Source: Bermanella sp047621325 (GTDB taxonomy: Bacteria > Pseudomonadota > Gammaproteobacteria > Pseudomonadales > Oceanobacteraceae). From it: 64,000 nucleotides of DNA. The number at the start of each line of letters is the position of its first letter. The stretch's first letter is position 1. The stretch spans positions 62,001-126,000 of the forward strand of contig JBLHLT010000005.1 of the NCBI GenBank assembly GCA_047621325.1. The letters are read 5' to 3'. Under the pieces are notes generated by a model. It was not told the origin of the DNA. It ran no database searches and saw nothing but the letters and a program-made list of their open reading frames with translations. Shown here in pieces: positions 44,200 through 53,460 of the stretch. Both the position numbers and the translations under genes were made by a program.

Positions 44200-45606
44200 T
44201 TATCGAACGGTAAGTGATAAATTCGGATCAAACCACTTAAGTTTGTCGTGCAGTGAAACCACTTCACCGACGATAATGAGGGTTGGTGCGCTTATTTCTT
44301 GGTTTTCAATGGTTTTCACCATTGTATCGAGCGTCGCAATAATTACCTTTTGATCAGGCGTTGTACCTTTTTGCACAAGGGCAATAGGTGTGTTTTTCGG
44401 CATTCCATGCTCAATAAGTTTATTGCAAATAATAGGCAATCCCATTAACCCCATGTAAAAAACAATCGTCTGGTTTGGATAAGCAAGCTCTGCCCACGGT
44501 AAATCTGTTGTATTGTTTTTCAGATGACCGGTAACAAACCTCACCGATTGTGCATAATCCCGATGTGTCAGGGGGATACCGGCATAAGATGAACAACCTG
44601 CTGCGGCTGTAATACCTGGAACAACCTGAAAAGGTACGCCGTTTTCAGTGAGCTCTTGAATTTCTTCGCCGCCACGCCCAAAGATAAACGGGTCGCCGCC
44701 TTTTAAACGGAGTACTCGATGGCCCTTCTTAGCATAATCTACGAGCAGCTGATTGATACTATCTTGTGGCACAAGGTGATCAGCGCGAGCTTTGCCTACG
44801 TTCACCATTTGTGCATCGCGACGGCATAGATCAAGGATAGGTTTACTAACTAATCGGTCAAATAGAACAACATCTGCTTGCTGCATTAATCGCAGCGCTT
44901 TAAAGGTCAGCAGGTCTGGATCGCCTGGCCCCGCTCCTACTAGGTAAACTTCGCCAAGTTCTTTTTTGATTTCTGTTTTATTGCTTAATTCTCTATTAAG
45001 TAAATCTTCAGCTTCGTGTTCTTTACCGGCGAAAACCAGTTCGGCCACAGGGCCTGTAAGGATTTTCTCCCAAAAGCCTCTGCGTAAATTAACATGTGAA
45101 AAAGTTTGCTTAACTTGTAATCGATATTTTTCAGCTAGCAACGCAAGGCGACCATAAGCGCTTGGTAAGACGGTTTCAAGCTTAGCCCGTAAAATGCGAG
45201 CGAGTACTGGTGAGCTACCACCTGAACTTACGGCCGCAATGATAGGGCTGCGGTCAACAATAGCCGGGAATATAAAACTACATAACTCAGGCTGATCAAC
45301 CACATTTACAGGAATATTTAAATCTTCAGCGCTGCTTGCGATTAGCTGATTAACCATTTTATTGTCGGTTGCAGCCACTACTAATGTTTTGCCTGTTACA
45401 TCCGCTTTTTCAAATGCACGGGTAATGAGCTCTCCGCCATGCTTGCTGATTAAATCAACAAGATCCGGCTTTGTGCTTAGGCTTATAACCTGAACCTTTG
45501 CATGGGCTTTAACCAATAGCGATACTTTGCGAAGTGCAACTTCGCCACCACCAACAACAAGTACAGGTCGATTTTTCAAGCTAAAAAACAGCGGTAAAAA
45601 TTCCAT
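44200..45606 (-). CDS. cysG: Siroheme synthase CysG
   Basis: CysG turns uroporphyrinogen III into siroheme, the cofactor of sulfite and nitrite reductases. The 468-residue fusion has an N-terminal NAD-dependent dehydrogenase/ferrochelatase domain (PVLVVGGGEVALRKVSLL; AVSSGGSSPVLARILRAKLE) and a C-terminal SAM-dependent methyltransferase domain (VYLVGAGPGDPDLLTFKALR; RLKGGDPFIFGRGGEE; GITAAAGCSSYAGIPLTHRD). It starts 2 bp after serS and ends a six-gene same-strand run. Confidence 0.96.
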   Translation of the reverse strand: MEFLPLFFSLKNRPVLVVGGGEVALRKVSLLVKAHAKVQVISLSTKPDLVDLISKHGGELITRAFEKADVTGKTLVVAATDNKMVNQLIASSAEDLNIPVNVVDQPELCSFIFPAIVDRSPIIAAVSSGGSSPVLARILRAKLETVLPSAYGRLALLAEKYRLQVKQTFSHVNLRRGFWEKILTGPVAELVFAGKEHEAEDLLNRELSNKTEIKKELGEVYLVGAGPGDPDLLTFKALRLMQQADVVLFDRLVSKPILDLCRRDAQMVNVGKARADHLVPQDSINQLLVDYAKKGHRVLRLKGGDPFIFGRGGEEIQELTENGVPFQVVPGITAAAGCSSYAGIPLTHRDYAQSVRFVTGHLKNNTTDLPWAELAYPNQTIVFYMGLMGLPIICNKLIEHGMPKNTPIALVQKGTTPDQKVIIATLDTMVKTIENQEISAPTLIIVGEVVSLHDKLKWFDPNLSLTVR

Positions 45607-45608
45607 TA

Positions 45609-46898
45609 TTAGCCTATAAATTCAAGATTATTCATGTACGGCTTCAGTGCAGTAGGCACTTCAATGCGACCGTCTTCTTGCTGGTAATTTTCAAGGATAG
45701 CAACCAGTGTACGACCAACCGCAAGACCTGATCCATTGAGTGTATGCAGTAATTCAGGCTTGCCTGTTTCTGGGTTCCTCCAGCGCGCTTGCATGCGTCG
45801 AGCTTGATAATCACCCATATTGCTGCATGAAGATATCTCACGGAATTTAGCTTGCCCAGGAAGCCAAACCTCTAAATCGTATGTCATGCTCGCTGAAAAA
45901 CCTAAATCACCACCACATAATTTAACTAAGCGATAAGGCAAGTTCAGTTTTTGTAAAATCGCTTCAGCATGAGACGTTAATTCCTCAAGTGCCTTGGTGC
46001 TTTCTTGTGGTTTTACCATTTGCACTAATTCAACTTTTTCAAATTGATGCTGGCGAATCATGCCGCGCGTATCACGTCCATAGCTACCCGCTTCACTTCT
46101 GAAACAAGGAGTATGCGCTGTAAATTTAAGAGGCAGCTCTTTTTCGTCGATTATTTCATCACGCACTAAATTCGTAACCGGTACTTCTGCGGTTGGAATT
46201 AAGTAGTAATGGGTATCATTGAAAGGAATTTTAAATAAATCTTCTTCGAACTTAGGCAGCTGGCCAGTCCCTTTGAGGCTGTCAGCATTGACCATGTAAG
46301 GCACATACGTTTCTACGTAGCCGTGCTCTTCTGAATGAGTGTCGAGCATTAATTGGATTAACGCTCTGTGCATGCGTGCAATTTGACCCTGCATAACAGC
46401 AAAACGAGAGCCTGTAATTTTAGCAGCAACTTCAAAATTAAGTCCGCCATTGTCTTGTCCTACATCTACGTGATCTTTAGGTTCAAAATCAAATTTGCGA
46501 GGCTCGCCCCAAGTACGTATTTCAACGTTGTCGTCTTCGCTTTTACCCGCGGGTACTGATTCGTCAGGTAGATTGGGTGTTGCCATTAGAATGGTATTAA
46601 TCGCATCTTGAATTTCTTTGGCCTGCTCCACTTCTGCATTGAGCTTGCTGTCTATTTCAGCTAACACTTCAGAAACTTTTGCCTTCGCTTCATCAACACT
46701 AAGACCTTGTGCAATGAATTGCCCAATTTGTTTGGAAGCCTTTTTCTTTTCAGCTTGTAAATTCTGCGAAGATACATCAGCTGACTTGCGCTGAGCGTCA
46801 AGCGCAGTAAATTCGGCAACATTAAATTCAAACCCTTTTATCTTCAGCGCTTGCACGACTGCTTCTGGGTTTTCACGAACTTTACGAATATCAAGCAT
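45609..46898 (-). CDS. serS: Seryl-tRNA synthetase
   Basis: This class II synthetase charges tRNA-Ser. The 429-residue protein has the N-terminal tRNA-binding coiled coil (about 30-105), motif 1 region, motif 2 (PCFRSEAGSYGRDTRGMIRQ) and motif 3 (NGSGLAVGRTLVAILEN), plus the serine-binding TAEVPVTN block. It lies 12 bp after crcB. Confidence 0.97.
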   Translation of the reverse strand: MLDIRKVRENPEAVVQALKIKGFEFNVAEFTALDAQRKSADVSSQNLQAEKKKASKQIGQFIAQGLSVDEAKAKVSEVLAEIDSKLNAEVEQAKEIQDAINTILMATPNLPDESVPAGKSEDDNVEIRTWGEPRKFDFEPKDHVDVGQDNGGLNFEVAAKITGSRFAVMQGQIARMHRALIQLMLDTHSEEHGYVETYVPYMVNADSLKGTGQLPKFEEDLFKIPFNDTHYYLIPTAEVPVTNLVRDEIIDEKELPLKFTAHTPCFRSEAGSYGRDTRGMIRQHQFEKVELVQMVKPQESTKALEELTSHAEAILQKLNLPYRLVKLCGGDLGFSASMTYDLEVWLPGQAKFREISSCSNMGDYQARRMQARWRNPETGKPELLHTLNGSGLAVGRTLVAILENYQQEDGRIEVPTALKPYMNNLEFIG

Positions 46899-46910
46899 AT
46901 TTTTTTCCGA

Positions 46911-47285
46911 TTAAACAAACAATTTGGCTAAATAAAAGCCTACAAAACAGGCGAATACACAACCAATAACACTAGCTAAGAAATAGATCATTGCAGCGGC
47001 CCATTGACCAGAATGCAATAAGTTTAAGCCTTCTAGGGAAAATGTTGAGAATGTGGTCAAAGCCCCTAAGAACCCCACCATCACCAATTCTCTCCAATAG
47101 CCTGTCATTTTGAGGTAATCAAGAATTATGACAGCACACATACCCATTAAGAATGAGCCTATAAAATTGATGGCAAGTGTAGCAAAGGGGAAGCTTGTAC
47201 CCAATATTTTAGTGAAATGTGCACTTAAAAAAGCCCTAGACATGGCTCCCAGTGCTCCACCAAGGGCGATCACGAGGTAATGCAT
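46911..47285 (-). CDS. crcB: Fluoride ion channel CrcB/Fluc
   Basis: The 124-residue membrane protein has four hydrophobic segments with the family motifs GGALGAMSRAFLS, INFIGSFLMG and GFLGALTTFSTFSLEGL. It exports toxic fluoride as a dual-topology dimer. It starts 3 bp after rarA, so expression should follow the operon; I see no fluoride riboswitch. Confidence 0.94.
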   Translation of the reverse strand: MHYLVIALGGALGAMSRAFLSAHFTKILGTSFPFATLAINFIGSFLMGMCAVIILDYLKMTGYWRELVMVGFLGALTTFSTFSLEGLNLLHSGQWAAAMIYFLASVIGCVFACFVGFYLAKLFV

Positions 47286-47288
47286 GGC

Positions 47289-48629
47289 TTACTCATACCT
47301 TTTATTGCTGCTTTGTTGATCAAGTTGGGCGAAATAATCAAATTTAGCCCCTATCTTTGTCTCTAAACCCCGATCAACAGGCTGATAAAATTGAAGTGCT
47401 TTGAGCGCTTCAGGCAAATAGCATTCGCCTGCCGCATACGCGTGTGGCTCATCATGGGCATAACGATATTCTTTACCATAATCTTCTTTTTTCATGAGTG
47501 CCGTAGGTGCATTGCGCAAATGCATTGGCACATCATAACTTGGCGAGTTACGAATTAGTTCTCGTACTTGATTAAAGGCAGAATAAACAGCATTACTTTT
47601 AGGTGCACACGCTAAATAGTTTATCGCTTGCGCGATTACTAGTTCGCCTTCAGGGCTACCTAGGCGTTCATAAGCTTGCCAAGCATTCATGGCAATTTCT
47701 AGTCCTCTTGGGTCCGCATTGCCTATATCTTCAGCGGCCATTCGCACAACTCTTCGCGCTATATATAAAGGATCGCAACCACCATCTAGCATGCGGCAAT
47801 ACCAATACATGGCCCCGTCAGGGCTGGAGCCACGTACAGATTTATGCAGTGCTGAAATTTGCTCATAAAAAATATCCCCCCCCTTATCAAACTGCCGGAC
47901 AGATTCTTGAGCAATTTCTTGAGCAAGCTCAAAGCTAATATGGGTTTTATCGTCAGCTTGAGCTAAATCCACTGCCATTTCTAATAAGTTAAGCGCGCGA
48001 CGAGCATCGCCGTCAGCGATACTGGCTAAAAACCGAGCCGCCTGAGTATCAATAGTTAGCTGCAGTGGCTTTAGCTGAGTATCTTGTAATAGGCAGTTCT
48101 GCAGAAGTGACTCTACGGTTTCAATACTTAAACTGCGCAATTTATAAACACGTGCTCTCGATAAAAGCGCCGAATTCAATTCAAAACTTGGGTTCTCAGT
48201 AGTAGCCCCAATGAATATAACCGTGCCGTTTTCAACAAAGGGTAAAAAAGCATCTTGCTGAGACTTATTGAATCGGTGTACTTCATCAACAAATAATAAG
48301 GCACCCTTACCTTGCTGCTGAATGTGCTTCGCTTTTTCCATGCAGGCGCGAATTTCTTTCACGCCGTCCATTACCGCTGATAACGCTAAGAATTCAGCAT
48401 TCGCATAATTTGCGAGTAATTTCGCCAGAGTGGTTTTTCCAACTCCAGGCGGCCCCCAAAAAATCATAGAATGTAACTGGCCACTTTCTATGACTTTTCT
48501 TAATGCTTTTTCCTGACCAAGAAGATGCTCTTGTCCTAGGTAACCATGTAGGTTTTTCGGGCGCATCCTAGAGGCTAGCGGCTCTTGGCTTAATGGTTTA
48601 TCAAATAATGAATCTTGCATATTACTCAT
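47289..48629 (-). CDS. rarA: Replication-associated recombination AAA+ ATPase RarA
   Basis: RarA (MgsA) is an AAA+ ATPase acting at stalled replication forks. Seen are PLASRMRPKNLHGYLGQEHLL, Walker A WGPPGVGKTTLAKLL, Walker B LLFVDEVHRFNKSQQD, sensor ATTENPSFELNSALLSRARV and the C-terminal MgsA block (LIRNSPSYDVPMHLRNAPTAL). The ATG at 48629 gives 446 residues and overlaps the lolA stop by 8 bp; upstream in-frame starts lie inside lolA and add unrelated sequence. Confidence 0.95.
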   Translation of the reverse strand: MSNMQDSLFDKPLSQEPLASRMRPKNLHGYLGQEHLLGQEKALRKVIESGQLHSMIFWGPPGVGKTTLAKLLANYANAEFLALSAVMDGVKEIRACMEKAKHIQQQGKGALLFVDEVHRFNKSQQDAFLPFVENGTVIFIGATTENPSFELNSALLSRARVYKLRSLSIETVESLLQNCLLQDTQLKPLQLTIDTQAARFLASIADGDARRALNLLEMAVDLAQADDKTHISFELAQEIAQESVRQFDKGGDIFYEQISALHKSVRGSSPDGAMYWYCRMLDGGCDPLYIARRVVRMAAEDIGNADPRGLEIAMNAWQAYERLGSPEGELVIAQAINYLACAPKSNAVYSAFNQVRELIRNSPSYDVPMHLRNAPTALMKKEDYGKEYRYAHDEPHAYAAGECYLPEALKALQFYQPVDRGLETKIGAKFDYFAQLDQQSSNKRYE

Positions 48630-49239
48630 TTCGAATAACGTCAATTCCCGAAGGAATCTCAAACACAAAGTCAGCGTCATTTAGCGGATTATTAGATTGT
48701 ATGTTTTCAAACCTAATGATCGTTTTTTGCCCAACTTCATCTTGAATAACCATTCGGCTTAATAATTTTTTCCCGTTAAATTCCAAGCGCAGGCGATCAA
48801 ACAAAACATCAACTTGCTTAGGGATTAATACAAAGTGCTCTTCATCTTGCAGGGTTTCAGAGTATATGTCGTATTCATTTTCGATTTGATCCGTATCGCC
48901 AGAAAGCAATAGCGCAGGTGTTGCTGATAGCTTTTTATTTAAAACCTGAATCGTTACTTGCTCTAAATCCTCATCATATTGCCAAAGGGTTTCGCCATTA
49001 CTGACTAATAACTGTGCAAAAGGCTCTGCGCTAGACCAACGAAACTTATTAGGATGCTTTAATGCTAAGCTGCCCGACTGAGTTTGCAATAACGTACCTT
49101 TGCCATCAAAAGTATGCTGAACAAAATCAGCCCCTACATTGTTTAATCGATCAAGATTATCGGCTAATTTTTTGTATTCAGGGTTTTGTGCCGCTGCTGT
49201 CATTGACAAAAACAAGAGTAGAATATTTAAATATTTCAT
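48622..49239 (-). CDS. lolA: Outer-membrane lipoprotein carrier protein LolA
   Basis: LolA ferries lipoproteins across the periplasm from LolCDE to LolB. The 205-residue precursor has a signal peptide (ILLLFLSMTAAA) and the family blocks LDRLNNVGADFVQHTFDG, GSLALKHPNKFRW and FEIPSGIDVI. It lies 11 bp after ftsK and overlaps rarA, the conserved ftsK-lolA-rarA order of gammaproteobacteria. Confidence 0.95.
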   Translation of the reverse strand: MKYLNILLLFLSMTAAAQNPEYKKLADNLDRLNNVGADFVQHTFDGKGTLLQTQSGSLALKHPNKFRWSSAEPFAQLLVSNGETLWQYDEDLEQVTIQVLNKKLSATPALLLSGDTDQIENEYDIYSETLQDEEHFVLIPKQVDVLFDRLRLEFNGKKLLSRMVIQDEVGQKTIIRFENIQSNNPLNDADFVFEIPSGIDVIRNE

Positions 49240-49250
49240 AATAATCCGAA

Positions 49251-51629
49251 TTAGCTTACTGGTGGTGGCGCGAGTACTTCTCGTGAGCCATTTTGACTAG
49301 GCGTAGAGACTACCCCAGCTTGTTCCATTGACTCAACCAAGCGAGCCGCGCGATTATAGCCGATACGAAGTTTACGCTGCACACTGGAGATTGAGACTTT
49401 TCTGGTTTGTGTAACAAATGCGATGGCCTCATCAAATAAAGCATCAGCCTCGCCCTCATCACTATCATTACTAAAGCCAGGGATCACAACGCTGCCATCA
49501 CCACCATCGGTGATAGATTCTATGAATACAGGGCTGCCACGTTTTTTCCAGTCGGCAACGACGGCGTGTACTTCGTGATCATCTACAAACGCGCCATGCA
49601 CCCTAATTGGCAGTGATGTGCCCGGTGGTAAATAAAGCATATCCCCATGACCCAGTAGCTGCTCTGCACCGCCTTGATCAAGAATGGTTCGTGAGTCGAT
49701 ACGCGAACTCACTTGGAATGCCATACGCGTTGGCACGTTTGCTTTTATGAGGCCAGTAATAATATCAACGGACGGACGCTGAGTAGCAAGAATCAAATGT
49801 ATACCTGCCGCTCGCGCTTTTTGTGCAATACGGGCAATTAACTCTTCTACTTTTTTACCAACGATCATCATCATGTCGGCAAACTCATCAATGACCACAA
49901 CGATATAAGGCAGCTTGCCTAAGTCAGGTGGAAATTGTTCAAAGCTTTCTTCGGCCTTCCAGAATGGATCTTTCAGTGGTTCGCCCGCTGCAATAGCGTC
50001 CAATACTTTTTTATTATAACCCGCAAGATTCCGCACCCCCATTGCGGCCATTAATTTATAGCGCCGCTCCATTTCACCCACACACCAGCGCAAGCCGTTG
50101 GCGGCTTCCTTCATATCGGTAATAACGGGGGTTAATAGGTGCGGTATGCCTTCATAAATTGAAAGCTCCAGCATTTTTGGGTCAATCATAATCATGCGGA
50201 CATCATCAGGACCAGCCTTGTACAGCATGCTAATTATCATGCTGTTTACCCCTACCGACTTACCTGAGCCGGTGGTACCAGCAACCAATAGATGAGGCAT
50301 TTTTGCAAGATCGGCCATTACAGGATCCCCTGCAATGTCATGGCCAAGCGCAAATGATAACGGCGATGTCATTTTCTGATATTCATTGGATGCTAATACA
50401 TCGCCCAAAAATACCATGGCACGATTTTCATTGGGCACTTCTAGCCCCATAACTGATTTACCCGGTATGACTTCAACAACACGAACACTGATCATGGCAA
50501 GTGATCGCGCTAAATCACTCGCGAGATTTGTAATTTTTGATGCTTTCACGCCAGGGGCTGGCTGAATTTCAAAGCGCGTAATAACCGGTCCGGGATTGAC
50601 AGCGACTACTTCTATTTTTACGCCAAAATCTTTTAGTTTTTGTTCGAGTAGGCGCGACATTTCTTCAAGCTTATCTGCGCTATATCCCGTTTCTTGAGGG
50701 CCATCTTGGTGGCTTAATAAGCTAAGCGACGGTAGCTCAGTTTTATCAAAAAGCTTTCCTTGTGTACCTGTAACCGCTTGAGATTTTTTTTCAAAAGGCT
50801 GGATAACAATTTTCTTCTCTTCTTTTTCAGGCATGGCCTTATCGACCACTTTCTCGGTGATTTTTTGAATGGTCTTTTTCAAAATCGGAGACGCAATAGG
50901 TTGTTTTTGCGGTTCAACTTCACTGACTTGTGGGGTTAATAGCGGAATATTATCTGGCTTTTCAGGCACACTTGAGTCGAGTTCTGTGGTCGTTCTCTTG
51001 GTTTGCTCTGGTTTGATTGAAGTGACTTTAGATTTAACCCAGCGCAATAGCGCAAGTGTTTTACCGCCAATAGTATCCAGTGTTGCCAACCACGCAATAT
51101 CACCGCAAACGGTTAAACCAAACAAAAAGAACACCGCTAAAATGATACTAGCGCCGGCAAGGCCAAGGTATGTCGCAAGCGGGAGTGCAAGTGTTTGACC
51201 TATCACACCACCATTGCCACCTGGCAGAATAGCAACACCATCATAAAGGTGCGTTAACACGGCACCAGAAACAACAACCAACAGTACGCCGGTAAAGCGC
51301 CAAGCCCAGCCAGTCCAGCCATATTTAATGTCTACTCCTCTGAAGCGCTGCACGCCACGTAAGATAGGAATAACGGCCAATAGATAAGAAATATATCCAA
51401 ACAGCGAGAAAAGCAGGTCTGAAACAAATGCGCCAATACGACCACCGTAATTGCTAACCGTAAGTCCGCTCTGTGCTTGTCTCCAGCCTGGGTCACTCAC
51501 GCTATAAGATAAAAGTGACAGCAACAAAAAAGCCGCCAAAGAAATGAGCAGTAAAACTCGAGCTTCTTTAACCACCGCTGTTAATTGGGAGTGCCAATCG
51601 ATATTAACTTTTTCTTTATTTTGAAGCAC
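49251..51629 (-). CDS. ftsK: DNA translocase FtsK
   Basis: FtsK couples divisome assembly to chromosome dimer resolution. The 792-residue protein has four N-terminal membrane segments (about 25-200), a short linker (about 200-310) and the motor domain with Walker A GTTGSGKSVGVN and Walker B VVVIDEFADMMM, then the DNA-reading gamma domain (RKVSISSVQRKLRIGYNRAARLVESMEQAG). The short linker resembles Pseudomonas-type FtsK rather than the long E. coli form. The start is GTG; no internal ATG precedes the first membrane segment. It diverges from aat. Confidence 0.96.
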   Translation of the reverse strand: MLQNKEKVNIDWHSQLTAVVKEARVLLLISLAAFLLLSLLSYSVSDPGWRQAQSGLTVSNYGGRIGAFVSDLLFSLFGYISYLLAVIPILRGVQRFRGVDIKYGWTGWAWRFTGVLLVVVSGAVLTHLYDGVAILPGGNGGVIGQTLALPLATYLGLAGASIILAVFFLFGLTVCGDIAWLATLDTIGGKTLALLRWVKSKVTSIKPEQTKRTTTELDSSVPEKPDNIPLLTPQVSEVEPQKQPIASPILKKTIQKITEKVVDKAMPEKEEKKIVIQPFEKKSQAVTGTQGKLFDKTELPSLSLLSHQDGPQETGYSADKLEEMSRLLEQKLKDFGVKIEVVAVNPGPVITRFEIQPAPGVKASKITNLASDLARSLAMISVRVVEVIPGKSVMGLEVPNENRAMVFLGDVLASNEYQKMTSPLSFALGHDIAGDPVMADLAKMPHLLVAGTTGSGKSVGVNSMIISMLYKAGPDDVRMIMIDPKMLELSIYEGIPHLLTPVITDMKEAANGLRWCVGEMERRYKLMAAMGVRNLAGYNKKVLDAIAAGEPLKDPFWKAEESFEQFPPDLGKLPYIVVVIDEFADMMMIVGKKVEELIARIAQKARAAGIHLILATQRPSVDIITGLIKANVPTRMAFQVSSRIDSRTILDQGGAEQLLGHGDMLYLPPGTSLPIRVHGAFVDDHEVHAVVADWKKRGSPVFIESITDGGDGSVVIPGFSNDSDEGEADALFDEAIAFVTQTRKVSISSVQRKLRIGYNRAARLVESMEQAGVVSTPSQNGSREVLAPPPVS

Positions 51630-51708
51630 TTAGCCACTAGCCTAGGATATTGTATTTATTGACCCTGATTGTACTGTGTCAGCTGAAATTATCTAGCAGG
51701 CTTTCCTA

Positions 51709-52401
51709 ATGTCCGAACCAATTCACTGGTTAAATGAAGATCCAAGGCTTTTTCCTCACCACGACTTGGCATTTACCGAGCCTAATGGCTTGCTCGCAGC
51801 AGGCGGAGATCTTTCTTGCGAGCGCCTGTTAAATGCTTATAGCATTGGTATTTTTCCTTGGTATAGCGAAGAAGACCCAATACTGTGGTGGTCACCAGAC
51901 CCAAGATGTGTGGTATTTCCAAGTGAATTTAAGCCATCACGCAGCTTATTAAAACTCATAAGGAAAAATGAATACTCCATTACCAGTGACACCTGCTTTG
52001 AGCGTGTCATAAAAGAGTGTGCTGCTCCAAGATTGAGTCAAAATGGCACTTGGATTAATGAGGATATCATTCAAAGCTACGTTGAGCTCCACAAGCTAGG
52101 TTATGCTCATTCAGTTGAGTGCTGGCATGAAGGGCAGCTGGTGGGAGGGCTTTATGGCATGGCCATCGGAAAAGCATTTTTTGGCGAGTCCATGTTCTCC
52201 AAGCAAAGTAATGCCAGCAAGATAACATTTGCTAAGCTCTGTAGTCAGTTGCAACTATGGGGGTTTAAAATCATTGATTGTCAGGTGCACAATCCGCACT
52301 TAGAAAGCCTTGGGGCGATCGAGATTCCACGCAGTGATTTTCTTGAGATACTGCAAGCAGCGACCACATTAACACCAGAAGAGGATTGGAATTTTGGATG
52401 A
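51709..52401 (+). CDS. aat: Leucyl/phenylalanyl-tRNA-protein transferase
   Basis: Aat adds Leu or Phe to N-terminal Lys/Arg, making N-degrons for ClpS/ClpAP. The 230-residue sequence shows LAFTEPNGLLAAGGDLS, GIFPWYSEEDPILWWSPDPR, HSVECWHEGQLVGGLYG, GESMFSKQSNASK and DCQVHNPHLESLGA, all signature blocks. It overlaps bpt by 8 bp. Confidence 0.97.
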   Translation: MSEPIHWLNEDPRLFPHHDLAFTEPNGLLAAGGDLSCERLLNAYSIGIFPWYSEEDPILWWSPDPRCVVFPSEFKPSRSLLKLIRKNEYSITSDTCFERVIKECAAPRLSQNGTWINEDIIQSYVELHKLGYAHSVECWHEGQLVGGLYGMAIGKAFFGESMFSKQSNASKITFAKLCSQLQLWGFKIIDCQVHNPHLESLGAIEIPRSDFLEILQAATTLTPEEDWNFG

Positions 52402-53131
52402 AGTAATTTCCAATGCGAGTCAGCAAATAAAATTGCTTACCCTAAGCGAAGATCACGCATGCAGCTACCTACCCGAGCAGAAAGCTAACTCGGTATTTCT
52501 TGATCATGATACCCCGCCTAGCTGGCAGCAATATTCTCAGCTTACGAGAATAGGCTTTCGCCGCTCAGGAAATCATTTTTATCGCCCACACTGCAAGCAA
52601 TGTGATGCTTGCCTGTCTTGTCGTGTTAGCGCCTTCGACATAAACCTATCAACTAAGCGCTTTAAACGCATATTAAATCGCAACAGCAATATGAGCTATT
52701 CACTTGTTAGTGCAACTTCGACACAAGAGCATTACGCGCTATATGAAAAATACATCATCACTCGCCATAGTGACGGTGACATGTATCCTCCATCTATCGA
52801 GCAGTATGAGAATTTTTTAACCTCTAATGCCAAATACAGTTATTTTTTAGAGGTCAGGCTTAATAAAGAACTGGTTGCGTGCTGTGTAACCGACGCACTT
52901 GATGATGGGTTGAGTGCTATTTATACCTATTTCGATCCGGATTTTGACAAATCAAGTCCTGGTACGCTAGCCGTTTTACTGCTTTGCAAAATTGCAAAAG
53001 AAATGAATCTGCCTTTTGTTTATTTGGGGTATTGGGTGAAAAACAGCCAGAAAATGCACTATAAAGTCCAATTCCAGCCATTAGAGATATTTAATGGTGA
53101 TAATTGGCAATCCTTGCCCGCACAAGTGTAG
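52394..53131 (+). CDS. bpt: Aspartate/glutamate leucyltransferase Bpt (TTG start)
   Basis: Bpt adds Leu to N-terminal Asp or Glu, a second N-degron writer absent from E. coli. The 245-residue protein has the cysteine cluster YRPHCKQCDACLSCR, the acceptor-binding KRFKRILNRN, HSDGDMYPPS, VYLGYWVKNSQKMHYK and the typical C-terminus. The likely start is TTG at 52394 with AGAGGA upstream; the ATG at 52398 is out of frame and hits a stop at once. It is translationally coupled to aat. Confidence 0.94.
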   Translation: MDEVISNASQQIKLLTLSEDHACSYLPEQKANSVFLDHDTPPSWQQYSQLTRIGFRRSGNHFYRPHCKQCDACLSCRVSAFDINLSTKRFKRILNRNSNMSYSLVSATSTQEHYALYEKYIITRHSDGDMYPPSIEQYENFLTSNAKYSYFLEVRLNKELVACCVTDALDDGLSAIYTYFDPDFDKSSPGTLAVLLLCKIAKEMNLPFVYLGYWVKNSQKMHYKVQFQPLEIFNGDNWQSLPAQV

Positions 53132-53190
53132 CCAACTGCCTGAAATTCAGGCAGAATGCGCTCCGTTTTAAATGTATCCCAGGTGAATCA

Positions 53191-53409
53191 ATGTCTAGAG
53201 AAGACCACATTGAAATGGATGGCGAGGTAATTGATACCCTTCCAAACACAATGTTCCGCGTTAAACTTGAAAATGGCCATGTTGTTACGGCTCACATTTC
53301 CGGCAAAATGCGTAAAAACTACATCCGCATTCTAACAGGCGATAAGGTTAAGGTTGAACTAACCCCTTATGACCTGAGTAAAGGGCGTATTACTTACCGC
53401 GCTCGCTAA
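53191..53409 (+). CDS. infA: Translation initiation factor IF-1
   Basis: IF-1 binds the 30S A site during initiation. The 72-residue protein is nearly all S1/OB fold: EDHIEMDGEVIDTLPNTMFRVKLENGH, HISGKMRKNYIRILTGDKV and the C-terminal GRITYRAR. AGGTGA precedes ATG 53191; longer in-frame extensions from 53104 are not conserved. A strong terminator follows. Confidence 0.98.
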   Translation: MSREDHIEMDGEVIDTLPNTMFRVKLENGHVVTAHISGKMRKNYIRILTGDKVKVELTPYDLSKGRITYRAR

Positions 53410-53410
53410 T

Positions 53411-53437
53411 AAAAAAAGCCCCTTAGGGGCTTTTTTT
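53411..53437. terminator. Bidirectional terminator between infA and clpA
   Basis: AAAAAAAGCCCC and GGGGCTTTTTTT form a 12-bp stem around TTA; the A- and T-runs serve both converging genes. Confidence 0.95.
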
Positions 53438-53460
53438 ATACCTTGTTAAAACTAGAAAGC

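Noticed and set aside
47286..47400. Fluoride riboswitch ahead of crcB
   Set aside because: crcB begins 3 bp after rarA inside an operon, so there is no leader to hold one.
53104..53190. N-terminal extension of infA
   Set aside because: The extension overlaps bpt, is not conserved, and a good ribosome site precedes the ATG at 53191.
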